Shown here one piece after another: positions 43,621-53,300 of a stretch of 64,000 bases of DNA. Source of the DNA: an uncultured Duncaniella sp. (lineage in GTDB: Bacteria; Bacteroidota; Bacteroidia; Bacteroidales; Muribaculaceae); contig CAJUGS010000011.1 in assembly GCA_910586305.1 (NCBI GenBank), positions 1-64,000 on the forward strand. The letters run 5' to 3'. Under the pieces are notes generated by a model. That model saw only the letters and a program-made list of their open reading frames with translations, searched no databases and was not told the origin of the DNA. The translations under genes and the position numbers were made by a program. Numbering within the stretch: the first letter of the stretch is position 1; the number at the start of each line of letters is the position of its first letter.

Positions 43621-44721
43621 TTATTTCGTGTTGACAGCAATACCACGCAGACGTGATGTCGCTGTGATTCCTGATTTTATTTGTATATTGATACCGTCCG
43701 ATGTCCCGGTGGTGATTGCCTGTCGTTCGAATTTTTGAGACTTTACTGAATCAGTGAGCACGTAGACATATGTGCTGTCTCCTGTCCATTCTATCACGCT
43801 CTCTGGAATGGTGAGCACATCTTCGACTTTACTGAGCGATACTGTGGCGTTTGCGCTGTATCCGGCTCGGAGCTGCCGGTCTTCGGGCACAGTGATAGCC
43901 GCCTTTATCTCAAATGTATTAGCGCCATTGGTCTCTGTGCCTTTGGGCGCGATGTTCTCAATAGTAGCATTGAGACTAAGGTCGGGGAGTGCTCCGATTG
44001 ATATCGTCATAGGTTGTCCCACAAAGAGAAGGCCGACTTCTGTCTCGTCGACTTTGCCTTTGAAAATCAGATTGTTCATATCTGCCACGGTTGCTACTGT
44101 GGTTCCGTCGTTCATTGTGTTTGCCTGTATCACCGACGAGCCTACCTTGACAGGGACATCAAGCACCAAGCCGGTTGTAGTGGCTCGTACAAGTGTGTTG
44201 CTTTCTTTTGCGTTATTTTTAGAGAAACCCTCCTTCACAATGGAATATTCATCCTGAGCAGCGGCAAGTTCGGCTTTTGCCTGTGCGAGAGTCGTGGCCG
44301 AAGTCTCCTGCTCTTCACGACTGATTACTTTCTTGTCATACAGCATTGTGTTACGCTCATGCTTGGCTTTGGCATCTTCCAACGCTATTTGGGCCGATTT
44401 GATACGCGCAACAGCCTGTGATAAGGAAGTCTCGTTGGGAACGATTTTGATTCTGGCCACTACATCACCCTCTTTCACCATGTCGCCGGCCTCCACGTTG
44501 ATTTCGGATATGATTCCCGATACTTGCGGCTTTATTTCGATTTCGTCGCGAGGTTCTATTTTGCCTGTGAGCACCGTGGTGCGTTCTATATTGCCAAGTG
44601 TGGGGCTGACAATCTCATATGTTGTCTCCTTGGGACGTGAGTTGAGGTAGAGATAGACGAATGTGCCTATGAAGATGACTGCAATAATCACCCAGAGCAT
44701 AATCTTCGCAAACTTTTTCAT
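43621..44721 (-). CDS. Periplasmic adaptor (MacA/HlyD-like membrane fusion protein)
   Basis: The 366-residue protein links an inner-membrane ABC permease to TolC. It has one N-terminal membrane helix (about 5-27), a lipoyl-like domain (IKPQVSGIISEINVEAGDMVKEGDVVARI), a helical hairpin (about 105-160) and a second lipoyl half (SNTLVRATTTGLVLDVPVKVGSSV), followed by beta-barrel and membrane-proximal domains. There is no lipobox. It sits between the second permease and tolC. Confidence 0.92.
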   Translation of the reverse strand: MKKFAKIMLWVIIAVIFIGTFVYLYLNSRPKETTYEIVSPTLGNIERTTVLTGKIEPRDEIEIKPQVSGIISEINVEAGDMVKEGDVVARIKIVPNETSLSQAVARIKSAQIALEDAKAKHERNTMLYDKKVISREEQETSATTLAQAKAELAAAQDEYSIVKEGFSKNNAKESNTLVRATTTGLVLDVPVKVGSSVIQANTMNDGTTVATVADMNNLIFKGKVDETEVGLLFVGQPMTISIGALPDLSLNATIENIAPKGTETNGANTFEIKAAITVPEDRQLRAGYSANATVSLSKVEDVLTIPESVIEWTGDSTYVYVLTDSVKSQKFERQAITTGTSDGINIQIKSGITATSRLRGIAVNTK

Positions 44722-44742
44722 ATTATTATATCTTCAGTTGGT

Positions 44743-45990
44743 TTATTTGTCGTTTAGCGCTTCGATTGGTTTGATTCTCATTGCCTTCACGGCCGGTATG
44801 ATGCCTGCGGCTGTTCCAAGCACGAGAAATGCAGCAAGGATCTCGGCTGCCTGTCCGAATGAAAGCTGGAAGGCTACATAAGTGTCATCTGGTCCGGTGA
44901 AAGCTTTTTCGGCACCTGCCAGTATGAGCACGGCAAATACAATTCCTCCGATTCCGGCTATTGTGGTAAGTACCATACTTTCGGAAAGAATCTGCACTAT
45001 TATATCGCGTGGCTTGGCCCCGATGGCTCGGCGTATTCCTATTTCATGGGTGCGTTCCCTCACAATAATCCACATTATATTTCCGACCCCTATCACTCCT
45101 GAGAGGAGGGTGCCAACTCCCACAAAAATAGCGAGAAGGCTTATTCCGAGAAATACGTTGTCGACCATTTCGAATTTCTCAGACACGTCAAAATATAGGA
45201 TGGCCCCACTGTCTTCGGGATCAATCGGATGGTTGGAGGCAATCAGCCTGCACACGAGTTTCTCGAATGCTGACGGAGAATATCCGCTTTTTAGTGTCAT
45301 CATGAAGAAGTCCACATCGTTGCCGAGATTGTAGCCTCGGCGCATTGTGTTGTAGGGAAGGAATATCGATTCGTCCATCTTTGCTCCGATGTTAATTTCG
45401 GAAGTCTGACCCACTACTCCTATCACCTTATAATAGATGCCGTTTACTTCAATCTCCTTGCCCGAGGCACTCTCGGAACCGAATAGTTCGCTGGCCACTT
45501 CCTTTCCGATTACGCATACCTTCCTGTAGTTTGAGTTGTCGGCTTCGTTGAGGAATCGGCCTTCGTGTATTATAGGCTCGAAGATCTTGTCGTAGTTGCT
45601 TTCGACACCTGTCACCTGGGCGCTTTTCTTTTTCTGTCCGTACATTGCGTTGGCCCATTGTGTCACCACTGCCGAAGAGTTTTCGATCTGCGGAATGGCG
45701 CGACGTAGGTTGCTCACATCCAGTATGTCGAGCTTCACTTCCATTCCCTTGTTGAATCCGGCATAGTTCTTTGTGGTGCGTCCAGGAAAAACTATTGCAA
45801 CGTTTGTGGCAAAACCTTCGAAGTTTCTTGACATGAAGTGTTTGAGACCCTCCGATCCGCCTATGAGCAGTGCGAGTATGGCTGTGCCCCAGAATATTCC
45901 GAATCCTGTCATGAAGGTCCGGGTTTTGTTCTGGGCCAGTGTCGCGCCTATCTCACGCCAGTTTTCTATGTCAAATATTGGGTTTCGCAT
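44743..45990 (-). CDS. ABC transporter permease, MacB/FtsX type (second permease)
   Basis: The 415-residue protein has the MacB layout without the ATPase domain: one N-terminal helix (about 22-45), a large periplasmic domain (about 50-270) and three C-terminal helices of the FtsX type, with TLLSGVIGVGNIMWIIVRERTHEIGIRRAIGAKP. It probably dimerises with the adjacent permease (45995-47221). It lies 4 bases after that gene and uses the ATPase encoded first in the operon. Confidence 0.9.
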   Translation of the reverse strand: MRNPIFDIENWREIGATLAQNKTRTFMTGFGIFWGTAILALLIGGSEGLKHFMSRNFEGFATNVAIVFPGRTTKNYAGFNKGMEVKLDILDVSNLRRAIPQIENSSAVVTQWANAMYGQKKKSAQVTGVESNYDKIFEPIIHEGRFLNEADNSNYRKVCVIGKEVASELFGSESASGKEIEVNGIYYKVIGVVGQTSEINIGAKMDESIFLPYNTMRRGYNLGNDVDFFMMTLKSGYSPSAFEKLVCRLIASNHPIDPEDSGAILYFDVSEKFEMVDNVFLGISLLAIFVGVGTLLSGVIGVGNIMWIIVRERTHEIGIRRAIGAKPRDIIVQILSESMVLTTIAGIGGIVFAVLILAGAEKAFTGPDDTYVAFQLSFGQAAEILAAFLVLGTAAGIIPAVKAMRIKPIEALNDK

Positions 45991-45994
45991 TGGG

Positions 45995-47221
45995 CTATTC
46001 GTCTCTTAGTGCTTCCACTGGTTTGATTTTTAGTGATTTCAAGGCCGGAAAGAGTCCGGCCAATGCTCCGGCCACGATGAGCACGACTGTGACTTGAAGG
46101 GCAATGGCTATATCTATTGTGGCGTTTTTCAAGAACATCCAGTCGCCTTTCTCGGCCAGTGAATTGATGGTGTTGGCTACAAGAAGTCCAGAAATGATGC
46201 CCACATAACCGAATATGGTGGTGATTGCTACGCTTTCAAGGATAATCTGCCGGAGAATGGCAAGCGGTCGCGCTCCGATGGCGCGTCTGACTCCGATTTC
46301 GTGGGTGCGTTCGCGGACGGAAACAAACATTATATTGCTGACTCCGACAATGCCTGAAAGCATGGTGAGCAGTCCGATAATCCACACTGCAAACTGCACG
46401 GCACCCATTGCCGAAGAGGTGGCGAGATGCTGATTATATCGGTTCCAAATCCACAAGGCGCTGCTGTCGGTAGGGTCGAAACGGTGCTCTCGGCCAAGTG
46501 TCTGGCGTAAAGCCTTTTCCGCTTTCTCTCCGTCGGCAAGTCCGTTAAGGTTTTTCACACCTACGGTTATACGGTTCACTTTGTCCGATCCTCCCGACAT
46601 GGAGCGGGCGGTGGTGTAGGGAATGTAGCTCCGTTTGTTCCACTCATGGTCATATGTGCCCACTATTGTAAACGATAACTCACCTACCTTGACCTGCAGC
46701 CCCACCGGGTCGGTGTGCTTGCCGAAAAGTATCTCGGCATTCTTTTTGTGGAGCACTATGACGCGGCGTTCAGAGCGGATATCTGCCTCATTGATGAATC
46801 TGCCTCGTTCGAGGGTTGCTCCCTCGCTCCTCAATTCGGACGGATATACTCCTGAAAAACCGTCGCTTAGATAATCCTTTTGAGTAGATATAATAATGGT
46901 GTCGGAGTTGATGCGGGCAGTGGCCGATGTCACTGTCGATCCGTTCTTTGATTTCAGTATAGCCAGATCGCGGTCGCGCAGGGTGATCGGGCGGTCTTCC
47001 GACAGACCGTCGTAGGGTTTGTGAGCCCATCCGCCGGTAATGGTCATTGATTCGGTGTCATGGGCGGCAAACATTGTCTCCATGCCGTTGATGAGCCCCT
47101 GGGAGACACTTAGCAGGACTATTAGCAGGAAAATGCCCCAGGATACGGCAAAACCGGTGAGAGCTGTGCGCAACTTGTTGTGCTGCAGTGTGGCAAGTAT
47201 TTCGTTTATGAGGTCAATCAT
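45995..47221 (-). CDS. ABC transporter permease, MacB/FtsX type (first permease)
   Basis: The 408-residue permease is homologous to the next gene and has the same topology: an N-terminal helix (about 20-42), a periplasmic MacB-like domain and three C-terminal helices with SGIVGVSNIMFVSVRERTHE and the coupling segment IGVRRAIGARP. Two different permeases suggest a heterodimeric MacB-like transporter that works mechanically on periplasmic substrates. Spacing to the ATPase gene is 5 bases. Confidence 0.9.
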   Translation of the reverse strand: MIDLINEILATLQHNKLRTALTGFAVSWGIFLLIVLLSVSQGLINGMETMFAAHDTESMTITGGWAHKPYDGLSEDRPITLRDRDLAILKSKNGSTVTSATARINSDTIIISTQKDYLSDGFSGVYPSELRSEGATLERGRFINEADIRSERRVIVLHKKNAEILFGKHTDPVGLQVKVGELSFTIVGTYDHEWNKRSYIPYTTARSMSGGSDKVNRITVGVKNLNGLADGEKAEKALRQTLGREHRFDPTDSSALWIWNRYNQHLATSSAMGAVQFAVWIIGLLTMLSGIVGVSNIMFVSVRERTHEIGVRRAIGARPLAILRQIILESVAITTIFGYVGIISGLLVANTINSLAEKGDWMFLKNATIDIAIALQVTVVLIVAGALAGLFPALKSLKIKPVEALRDE

Positions 47222-47226
47222 TGGTG

Positions 47227-47889
47227 TTACGATACGATTCTTCCGTCGGAGATGCGGATGATGCGATTGGTCTGTTCGCCCACTCCTGGATCGTGGGTCA
47301 CAATTACGATAGTGCGTCCCTCGGCATTGAGATCGCGGAACACCTGCATGACCTCTTTGGATGTTTTTGAGTCGAGAGCGCCGGTAGGCTCGTCGGCCAG
47401 CAGAATAGAGGGATTTGTGATTAGGGCACGCGCTATCGCTACACGTTGGCGTTGGCCGCCGGAGAGCTCGCCCGGAAGATGGGTGGCTCGATCGGCCATT
47501 CCCATACGCTCGAGTTGCTCCATGGCCATGGAGTTGCGTTTCTTGCGCGATATTCCGCGGTAGAATAGCGGGAGGGCCACATTTTCCAAAGCATTTTTGT
47601 AGTTGATGAGATTGAACGATTGGAAAACGAAACCTATCATATAGTTCCGAAGGTCGGCGGCGCGGTTCTCGGTGAGATTTTTAATGAGCACACCGTCGAG
47701 CAGATACTCACCGGAATCATAGTTGTCAAGTATACCGAGTATATTGAGAAGGGTCGATTTACCCGAGCCTGACGCTCCCATGATGCTTACGAGTTCACCC
47801 TTGTCGATAGACAGGTTGATATCTTTAAGCACATGGAGAGGTACTGCTCCCGGGTAGGATTTGTTGATGTCTTTAAGCTCTATAATCAT
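47227..47889 (-). CDS. ABC transporter ATP-binding protein, MacB/LolD type
   Basis: The 220-residue ATPase powers the two permeases downstream. It has Walker A GASGSGKST near residue 38, the Q-loop segment IGFVFQSFNLI, the signature LSGGQRQRVAIARAL and Walker B ILLADEPTGALD. It belongs to the class found with MacB and LolCDE. It is the first gene of the operon; a weak AAACTTTG box on the minus strand lies around 47922 but lacks the consensus TA. Confidence 0.93.
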   Translation of the reverse strand: MIIELKDINKSYPGAVPLHVLKDINLSIDKGELVSIMGASGSGKSTLLNILGILDNYDSGEYLLDGVLIKNLTENRAADLRNYMIGFVFQSFNLINYKNALENVALPLFYRGISRKKRNSMAMEQLERMGMADRATHLPGELSGGQRQRVAIARALITNPSILLADEPTGALDSKTSKEVMQVFRDLNAEGRTIVIVTHDPGVGEQTNRIIRISDGRIVS

Positions 47890-47990
47890 GATGAATGCGT
47901 GGGGCTATAAATTTCTCATTCGCAAAGTTTGACGGAGTTTGAAGTGAAAAGTTTCAGTATAGAGTGATAACAAATGTTAATAAAATTAAT

Positions 47991-48021
47991 TTTGACCTCT
48001 CGCGGTTTTTCACTAATTTTG
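47991..48021 (+). promoter_or_regulatory. Consensus promoter of the LysE-family gene
   Basis: TTTG (47991-47994), a 19-base spacer and TAATTTTG (48014-48021) match the Bacteroidetes consensus exactly. Its position inside the longer open frame (from 47974) shows that the true start is the ATG at 48049. Confidence 0.75.
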
Positions 48022-48048
48022 TATTCTGTGATACATATTCCGGTCATA

Positions 48049-48672
48049 ATGTACAGAGGGATTCTAATCGGAATCCTTGTGTCGGCTCCTATGGGGCCGA
48101 TAGGTATGTTGTGTATCCAGCGGACTCTCAGTCGTGGACGTTGGCCGGCTTTCTTTACCGGAGTCGGAGCCGGAGTGAGCGATTTCACATATTGTCTCCT
48201 TGCCGGACTCGGACTATCGTTTGTCACTGATTTCATACAGACCAACCAAAGTCTGCTACAGCTTCTCGGCTCGGTGGTGCTCTTGGTCTATGCCGGCTAT
48301 CTTTTCGGCTCCAACCCGTCTCGTTCTATCGGCAAAACGGCTTTGCAGTCAATGAGCTATTGGAAAGACTTTGTCACTGGATTCTTTTTCACGGTCTCCA
48401 ATCCGCTCATTCTCTTCCTCATAATAGGCCTGTTTGCACGTTTCAGTTTTCTTGCGCCAGAGTTTGAGGCCTATCACTATGTCGTTGGTTATCTGTCTAT
48501 ATTTGCAGGTGCTGTGTTGTGGTGGTTTGGAGTGACATGGTTTGTCAATAAGGTGCGTGGTCACTTCAATCTGCGGTCCATGTGGCTTGTCAACAGGGTG
48601 CTTGCAGCCATAATAGTTGTGATGGGCGCCATCGGATTCCTCACAGCTCTCCGCGATCTTATAATGAGATAG
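48049..48672 (+). CDS. LysE family transporter
   Basis: The 207-residue inner-membrane protein has about six helices and the LysE/RhtB N-terminus GILIGILVSAPMGPIGMLCIQRTL, where the PxGP motif reads APMGPIG. Members export amino acids or related compounds; the substrate here is unknown. The start was chosen from the promoter position. The last segment WGVTWFVN-like region reads WWFGVTWFVNKVRGHF. A very long palindrome follows the stop. Confidence 0.88.
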   Translation: MYRGILIGILVSAPMGPIGMLCIQRTLSRGRWPAFFTGVGAGVSDFTYCLLAGLGLSFVTDFIQTNQSLLQLLGSVVLLVYAGYLFGSNPSRSIGKTALQSMSYWKDFVTGFFFTVSNPLILFLIIGLFARFSFLAPEFEAYHYVVGYLSIFAGAVLWWFGVTWFVNKVRGHFNLRSMWLVNRVLAAIIVVMGAIGFLTALRDLIMR

Positions 48673-48682
48673 TATATTTTAT

Positions 48683-48737
48683 GATATTTGAATACAGGAG
48701 CCATAGATCAGATCTATGGCTCCTGTATTCAAATATC
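48683..48737. terminator. 55-base near-perfect palindrome between converging genes
   Basis: A 27-base arm (48683-48709) is followed by a single A (48710) and the exact reverse complement (48711-48737); the core reads AGGAGCCATAGATC-A-GATCTATGGCTCCT. The spacing is too tight for a loop at the centre, so a few inner bases must open. It lies between the LysE gene and the sialate O-acetylesterase gene and probably terminates both. Confidence 0.8.
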
Positions 48738-48757
48738 AATTGTGGTTTTAATTGTTT

Positions 48758-50191
48758 TTACTTTTGTTTGTCGCTTCTGAATGGAATCAGTGGCAAAAAG
48801 TTGCCTCCATGAAGTGTGCCGGGAAGAAAGTCGCGGAATCCGTATCGTACGGCCACCGGCTCTTTCACCTTCTCGCTTGACACCACGATCTCGTTGGTCT
48901 GCCAATTGAGACGGGCCTCATCAGCCGGGTAAAATATGCCGTCTTTACCGGCCACTTCGAATCCACGGATGTCATAGTTGCGACATATTCCGTCGTTGGG
49001 AGAGTCAATGGCCACCCAGGCCTCATTGTCTAAGAAGCGTGAGCTTTTATAGCGAGGGCTGCCGGCTAAAAACTCGTTGTGGTTATATGTCTTGTTGAGC
49101 GCAAGGTCGCCAAGACGTTTGCCTACATCCGACTTGTTGCCTGGATGTATGTTGTATCGTTCGTAAGGCTTCACCAAGTCGTTGATGCATATCATGTCGG
49201 CGTTCGGAAGCTTCTCTACGGCTTCCCACTGGGCTTCGCGCAAGTAGGGCGACTGTCCGGTCTCCGCCGGCTCTCCGTACTGGTAAGGAGCTATTTCCAC
49301 TGCATAAAATGGGATGTCGCCAAGTCCGATGTCCTTTCGCCATCGTTCCACCATTGTATATAGTCTGTCGGCATATGTCTGCCACGATGACACGTTGGAA
49401 CATCCTTGATACCAGATTATACCTTTGTATGTATAGTCCTTTACCGGATTGAACATTGCGTTGTACATGAGAAGCGGACGAAGATAGTGTGTCATTCCCT
49501 CCACGTCCTTCGGATCGAGCGATACATCAGTGTAGGTCTCGAGTATGTCTCTCGGAGTCCAGCTTTCCACGCGGGCACCTCCGTAGGCTGCGCTCACAAC
49601 GCCGACAGGCACATCAAGCACGTCGGCGAGACGGTTGGCATAGTGCCACGCCACGGCGCTAAATTCAGCGGCGGTCTGTGGAGACGGGACTGCCCATTTG
49701 GCGGCTACCGTATCTACAGGTGTGTAGCTCTGTGTGAGTGGGACTGTGAAAAAGCGTATTCGGTTCTTTTTTTCACGGGAACGGGCAATCTCGTCATAGC
49801 CTCCGTCGACGCAGCATCCCGGGAATCCTTTGAGGGGCATCTGCATATTCGACTGTCCCGATGCGAGCCATACTTCACCGACAAGCACATTGGAGAGTGT
49901 GAGTTGTTCGCCGTCGGATATGGTGATGGAGTAGGGGGTAAAACTGCCTTCAGGTGTAGCTACTGATATATTCCATTGTCCCTCCTTGTCTGCCTTGACA
50001 GTGTATTTTTTGTTGTCCCATGATGGTGTCACAGTCACTTCGGCACCTGGTGTTGCCGTGCCCCATAGACGCGCGTCGGCTTTTTGCTGTAGAACCATAT
50101 TGTCGCCTATAAGCGAAGCAGGTTTCACTTTCCCTTCTGCTGCCACACAGACCGAGACAAGTGCCAATGTCGTAAGAATTACTTTTTTCAT
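48758..50191 (-). CDS. Sialate O-acetylesterase
   Basis: The 477-residue SGNH-type esterase removes O-acetyl groups from sialic acid or related sugars. It has a signal peptide (about 1-20, MKKVILTTLALVSVCVAAEG), the catalytic serine in LASGQSNMQMP, the block GIIWYQGCSN, and a late histidine in YNIHPGNKSDVG. It is probably periplasmic. I chose the ATG at 50191; the upstream frame passes through the promoter. It faces the LysE gene across the long palindrome. Confidence 0.9.
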   Translation of the reverse strand: MKKVILTTLALVSVCVAAEGKVKPASLIGDNMVLQQKADARLWGTATPGAEVTVTPSWDNKKYTVKADKEGQWNISVATPEGSFTPYSITISDGEQLTLSNVLVGEVWLASGQSNMQMPLKGFPGCCVDGGYDEIARSREKKNRIRFFTVPLTQSYTPVDTVAAKWAVPSPQTAAEFSAVAWHYANRLADVLDVPVGVVSAAYGGARVESWTPRDILETYTDVSLDPKDVEGMTHYLRPLLMYNAMFNPVKDYTYKGIIWYQGCSNVSSWQTYADRLYTMVERWRKDIGLGDIPFYAVEIAPYQYGEPAETGQSPYLREAQWEAVEKLPNADMICINDLVKPYERYNIHPGNKSDVGKRLGDLALNKTYNHNEFLAGSPRYKSSRFLDNEAWVAIDSPNDGICRNYDIRGFEVAGKDGIFYPADEARLNWQTNEIVVSSEKVKEPVAVRYGFRDFLPGTLHGGNFLPLIPFRSDKQK

Positions 50192-50215
50192 GATGTTCGG
50201 TGTTCGGTTGTCTTG

Positions 50216-50223
50216 CAAAGATA
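50216..50223 (-). promoter_or_regulatory. -7 box of the sialate O-acetylesterase gene
   Basis: The minus strand reads TATCTTTG, an exact TAnnTTTG match, 25 bases upstream of the chosen ATG. Confidence 0.55.
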
Positions 50224-50295
50224 ACATATTTCAAACAAAAATGGCGCGGCTATTCATGGAAATGAAAAGTCGTGCCATAATCGGGTAAAATAATA

Positions 50296-52656
50296 CTATC
50301 TTATTTCTATTGAGAGGGCGGAGGTGGGGTTCCACTTCGTCATTATGGTGAGAGTAGCTGTAGATTGGTCATATTTCCACTTGCGTGTAGGTTTCCCGTC
50401 AATTCTCACCTCCGACGGTTTGTGGTCCATAAGATGCACTTCGAATGTCAATTCTTTTTGAAAAGCCATTTCTGGATAGTTCCCTTCGGACGAGACTGAT
50501 ATGTCTATTCCCTCTATTCCAGCCTCTCCTTTAAGTTTCAGAAGTGTGAAATTTCCGGAAGATAGCGATGACGGGGAACGTAGGTCGTCTTCGTAAATAG
50601 TGCCTTCCGATGTGCCCAGATAAGGATAGTAGTTAATGGTGTAACGATCGGTGCGGTAATCTCCGGTATTGTCCATATCGTAATCGGCCAGAGGGATGAA
50701 GGCCCCGGCGCGTACAAATAGCGGGAGTACCTCGAGCGGAGCCGGATAAGTAACTGTGTCACCTCCGTGATAAAACTTCGTGGGGTTGTTATAGTCTATC
50801 CACAGTCCTTCCGGAAATACTATATCACGCTCTGTGGCACCCTGTTTCATTACAGGAGCTACAAGTACATCGTGTCCCCACAGATATTCGTCGGTTATAT
50901 TGTCAAACTTGGTGTCTGAGGGAGTATAGAAGTTAAGCGGTCTCACAAGCGGGAGTCCCTGTGAGGCATTCTCCCATGCGAGTGTGTAGTTATAGGGGAG
51001 CCAGCGGTAACGTTCTTTGATGAGGGGCAGTATGATATGCTGCTGGTCGGGATATTTATAAGGCTCTGCTGTGCGCTGTGCGTGGGTGCGTAGCACGGGC
51101 GAGAATGTGCCGAGTTGAAGCCACCTCACATAGAGTTCCGGATCGTAGGGAGCAGCCTCGTCAATAGCGAATCCTCCGACATCGTGGCTCATATACCCCA
51201 GACCGGAAAGACCGGAGTTCAGCATGATGGTAATCTGTGGCTGTAAGCCTCCCCATGAACGGGAAACATCCGTAGACCATGGGAAAACACTGTAACGCTG
51301 AAGCCCTGTGGTGCCTCCGCGCATCATTGTCATGAGTCGGCGGTCTGCGAATTCTTCCTCGAAAAGTTGTGAGATTATAGAACTCCAGTCATTTCCATAC
51401 AGATTGTGGTATTCTCGTGTGGTTTGTCCGTTTGCGTGCAGTCTGTTTTCGGGATGCACCTCAGGTTCGCCGAGATCGCCCCACCATCCGCCGACACCTT
51501 CTTCGGTCAGCTGTTTGTAGCGTTCTCGCAGCCATCGGCGTGTCTCGGGATTTGATACGTCAAACATTCCGCCGTTTCCTACCCATATGGTCACATCTCC
51601 GGTATTGCCGAGTGTGTCTTTAAGCAGAAGTCCTTTGGTCGACAGCTCGTTGTAGTTGTCAAGGCCTTTCCCATTGCGAAGCACGTATGGTTGGGAGATT
51701 ATCACGGTGTTTACTCCTTTGTTTTTAAGCCCGGCAAGCATTGCGCGGTGATTGGGCCATTGGTCTGGGTCCCAGGCAAGACGGCCCATATCTTCTTCTT
51801 TGCCATACCAGTAGAGGTCGAGAACAATGCCGTCAACCGGATATCCTGCGTGCTTCAAAGTGTCGATCACTCCTTCGGTCTCAGATTGTGTGCGGTAGCC
51901 GTATTTAGAGGTGATGTAGCCGAGAGACCATAAAGGAGGCAGTTTCTGTCTGCCCGTGATAAGGCTGAGTTCTCCTGTGAGATCGGCCAGTGTCCCGGTA
52001 GAGTTTACGAAGTAGTAACTCACCGGGTTGCGTGCCTCGGTAGTATAGACCACAGGATTTGACATTATCATTTCGGCAGCAGCATGGTCGTCAAACACAA
52101 GCGCATATCCTTTGGACGAAAGGAAGAGAGGCATTGTGATGTTCATCTGCTTTATTCTCGGATCACCGGCCGTGTAGCCATAGTTTTGCTTGTTATACAT
52201 AACGAGCGTGTCACCGGCGAGATTAAAGCTATAGCCTCTCTCACCGGCTCCGTAGAAAGAGCCACTGCCCATTGTTGAGATGCTGATTGTCTGACGGCCA
52301 TTGTCGGTGGTTCGCACTCCGCTGTCGCTGATGGCGCGGTCGGCACCCGCGTTGATATCGACACCGCCGGTACGTGAATCTATTCTGACACTTACTCCTG
52401 TCTGTGTCAGCAAAGTGGTGAATTCTCCGCTTGTCGTTGTCTTGTATTCTGATTCATTCACAGGCTGTAGCAGTCCCGACTCAGGGAGTGTTTCACCCGG
52501 AGCGAGGTTGCTCACCTTTATGATGTTGTTGGTAATCGGGGTGACGGTGACGGTTCGGCCTTGTGGAGTCGTCACGCTCACTCCTCGTGATTCGGCATAT
52601 GCAGCCGATGGAATAAGTGTAAATGTGGAAAGTAATAAAAAATGATATAGTCTCAT
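50296..52656 (-). CDS. GH31 family alpha-glucosidase/xylosidase-like enzyme
   Basis: The 786-residue protein belongs to glycoside hydrolase family 31. It has a signal peptide (about 1-23), an N-terminal beta-sandwich (about 30-220), and a TIM barrel with DGIVLDLYWYG, the nucleophile aspartate in GWWGDLGEPEVHP, and MSHDVGGFAIDE, followed by beta domains. It is probably periplasmic. The substrate bond (alpha-glucoside or alpha-xyloside) cannot be settled from these motifs. The ATG at 52656 is chosen; the longer frame would cross the promoter. Confidence 0.9.
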   Translation of the reverse strand: MRLYHFLLLSTFTLIPSAAYAESRGVSVTTPQGRTVTVTPITNNIIKVSNLAPGETLPESGLLQPVNESEYKTTTSGEFTTLLTQTGVSVRIDSRTGGVDINAGADRAISDSGVRTTDNGRQTISISTMGSGSFYGAGERGYSFNLAGDTLVMYNKQNYGYTAGDPRIKQMNITMPLFLSSKGYALVFDDHAAAEMIMSNPVVYTTEARNPVSYYFVNSTGTLADLTGELSLITGRQKLPPLWSLGYITSKYGYRTQSETEGVIDTLKHAGYPVDGIVLDLYWYGKEEDMGRLAWDPDQWPNHRAMLAGLKNKGVNTVIISQPYVLRNGKGLDNYNELSTKGLLLKDTLGNTGDVTIWVGNGGMFDVSNPETRRWLRERYKQLTEEGVGGWWGDLGEPEVHPENRLHANGQTTREYHNLYGNDWSSIISQLFEEEFADRRLMTMMRGGTTGLQRYSVFPWSTDVSRSWGGLQPQITIMLNSGLSGLGYMSHDVGGFAIDEAAPYDPELYVRWLQLGTFSPVLRTHAQRTAEPYKYPDQQHIILPLIKERYRWLPYNYTLAWENASQGLPLVRPLNFYTPSDTKFDNITDEYLWGHDVLVAPVMKQGATERDIVFPEGLWIDYNNPTKFYHGGDTVTYPAPLEVLPLFVRAGAFIPLADYDMDNTGDYRTDRYTINYYPYLGTSEGTIYEDDLRSPSSLSSGNFTLLKLKGEAGIEGIDISVSSEGNYPEMAFQKELTFEVHLMDHKPSEVRIDGKPTRKWKYDQSTATLTIMTKWNPTSALSIEIR

Positions 52657-52679
52657 GGTGGGTAATATTTTACGCACCA

Positions 52680-52687
52680 CAAACTTA
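52680..52687 (-). promoter_or_regulatory. -7 box of the GH31 gene
   Basis: The minus strand reads TAAGTTTG, an exact TAnnTTTG match, 24 bases upstream of the chosen start and 26 bases after the coaE stop. It gives the GH31 gene its own promoter. Confidence 0.5.
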
Positions 52688-52712
52688 GTGAAAAAAACTG
52701 ATTTAAACAAGA

Positions 52713-53300
52713 CTATTGCCAGGTCTTTTCCAGGGCCTTTTCAATCTGAGGGAGCAACGGTGAAACACCGTCGTTGATTAGCTTTATTATGTGAGGATGC
52801 GGAGTGTCTACTATGGTGGATTCCTGGGCTTTTATACGGGCTATAACAGCTTCCTCCGTTAAAGCCGACCGGCGCATTACTCTCTCAATACGTAGCTCGG
52901 TCGGTGCCGACACCTCCCATACGCAGTCGACCATCCTGTCAAGACCGCTTTCATACAGAATTGCCGTTTCGACAAATGCTGTCTTTCTATCAAGTCCTGC
53001 CAACCATAGGGCTATGTCCTCTTTTACCGCACCATGCACTATGGCATTGAGGGCTGCGAGTCTTTCGGCATCTGCAAAGACGGTGGCCGAAAGAATTGCT
53101 CTGTTGATACCGCAGTCGCTTATGCACTTTGGCTCAACTTCCTCCGCAATTCTGCGATGGATATTGCGGTCGCGGTCCATTATCTCCTTGGCTCGTGAAT
53201 CGCAGTCATATACTTCATAGCCCATGGCTGTCAATACACGGCTGGCAATGCTTTTCCCGCTTCCGATTCCGCCTGTTATGGCTATAAGTTCAGTCGACAT
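52713..53300 (-). CDS. coaE: Dephospho-CoA kinase
   Basis: CoaE phosphorylates dephospho-CoA, the last step of coenzyme A synthesis. The 195-residue protein has the P-loop TGGIGSGKS (about 9-17), VYDCDSRAKEIMDRD and the segment FVETAILYESGLDRMVD. Length is typical. Its start overlaps the YbbR-like gene by 11 bases, so it is the last gene of the nusB-yajC-ybbR-coaE series. Confidence 0.95.
   Translation of the reverse strand: MSTELIAITGGIGSGKSIASRVLTAMGYEVYDCDSRAKEIMDRDRNIHRRIAEEVEPKCISDCGINRAILSATVFADAERLAALNAIVHGAVKEDIALWLAGLDRKTAFVETAILYESGLDRMVDCVWEVSAPTELRIERVMRRSALTEEAVIARIKAQESTIVDTPHPHIIKLINDGVSPLLPQIEKALEKTWQ

Noticed and set aside
42314..47889. A novel export system
   Set aside because: ATPase, two MacB-like permeases, adaptor and TolC in this order is a common Bacteroidetes arrangement; only the substrate is unknown.
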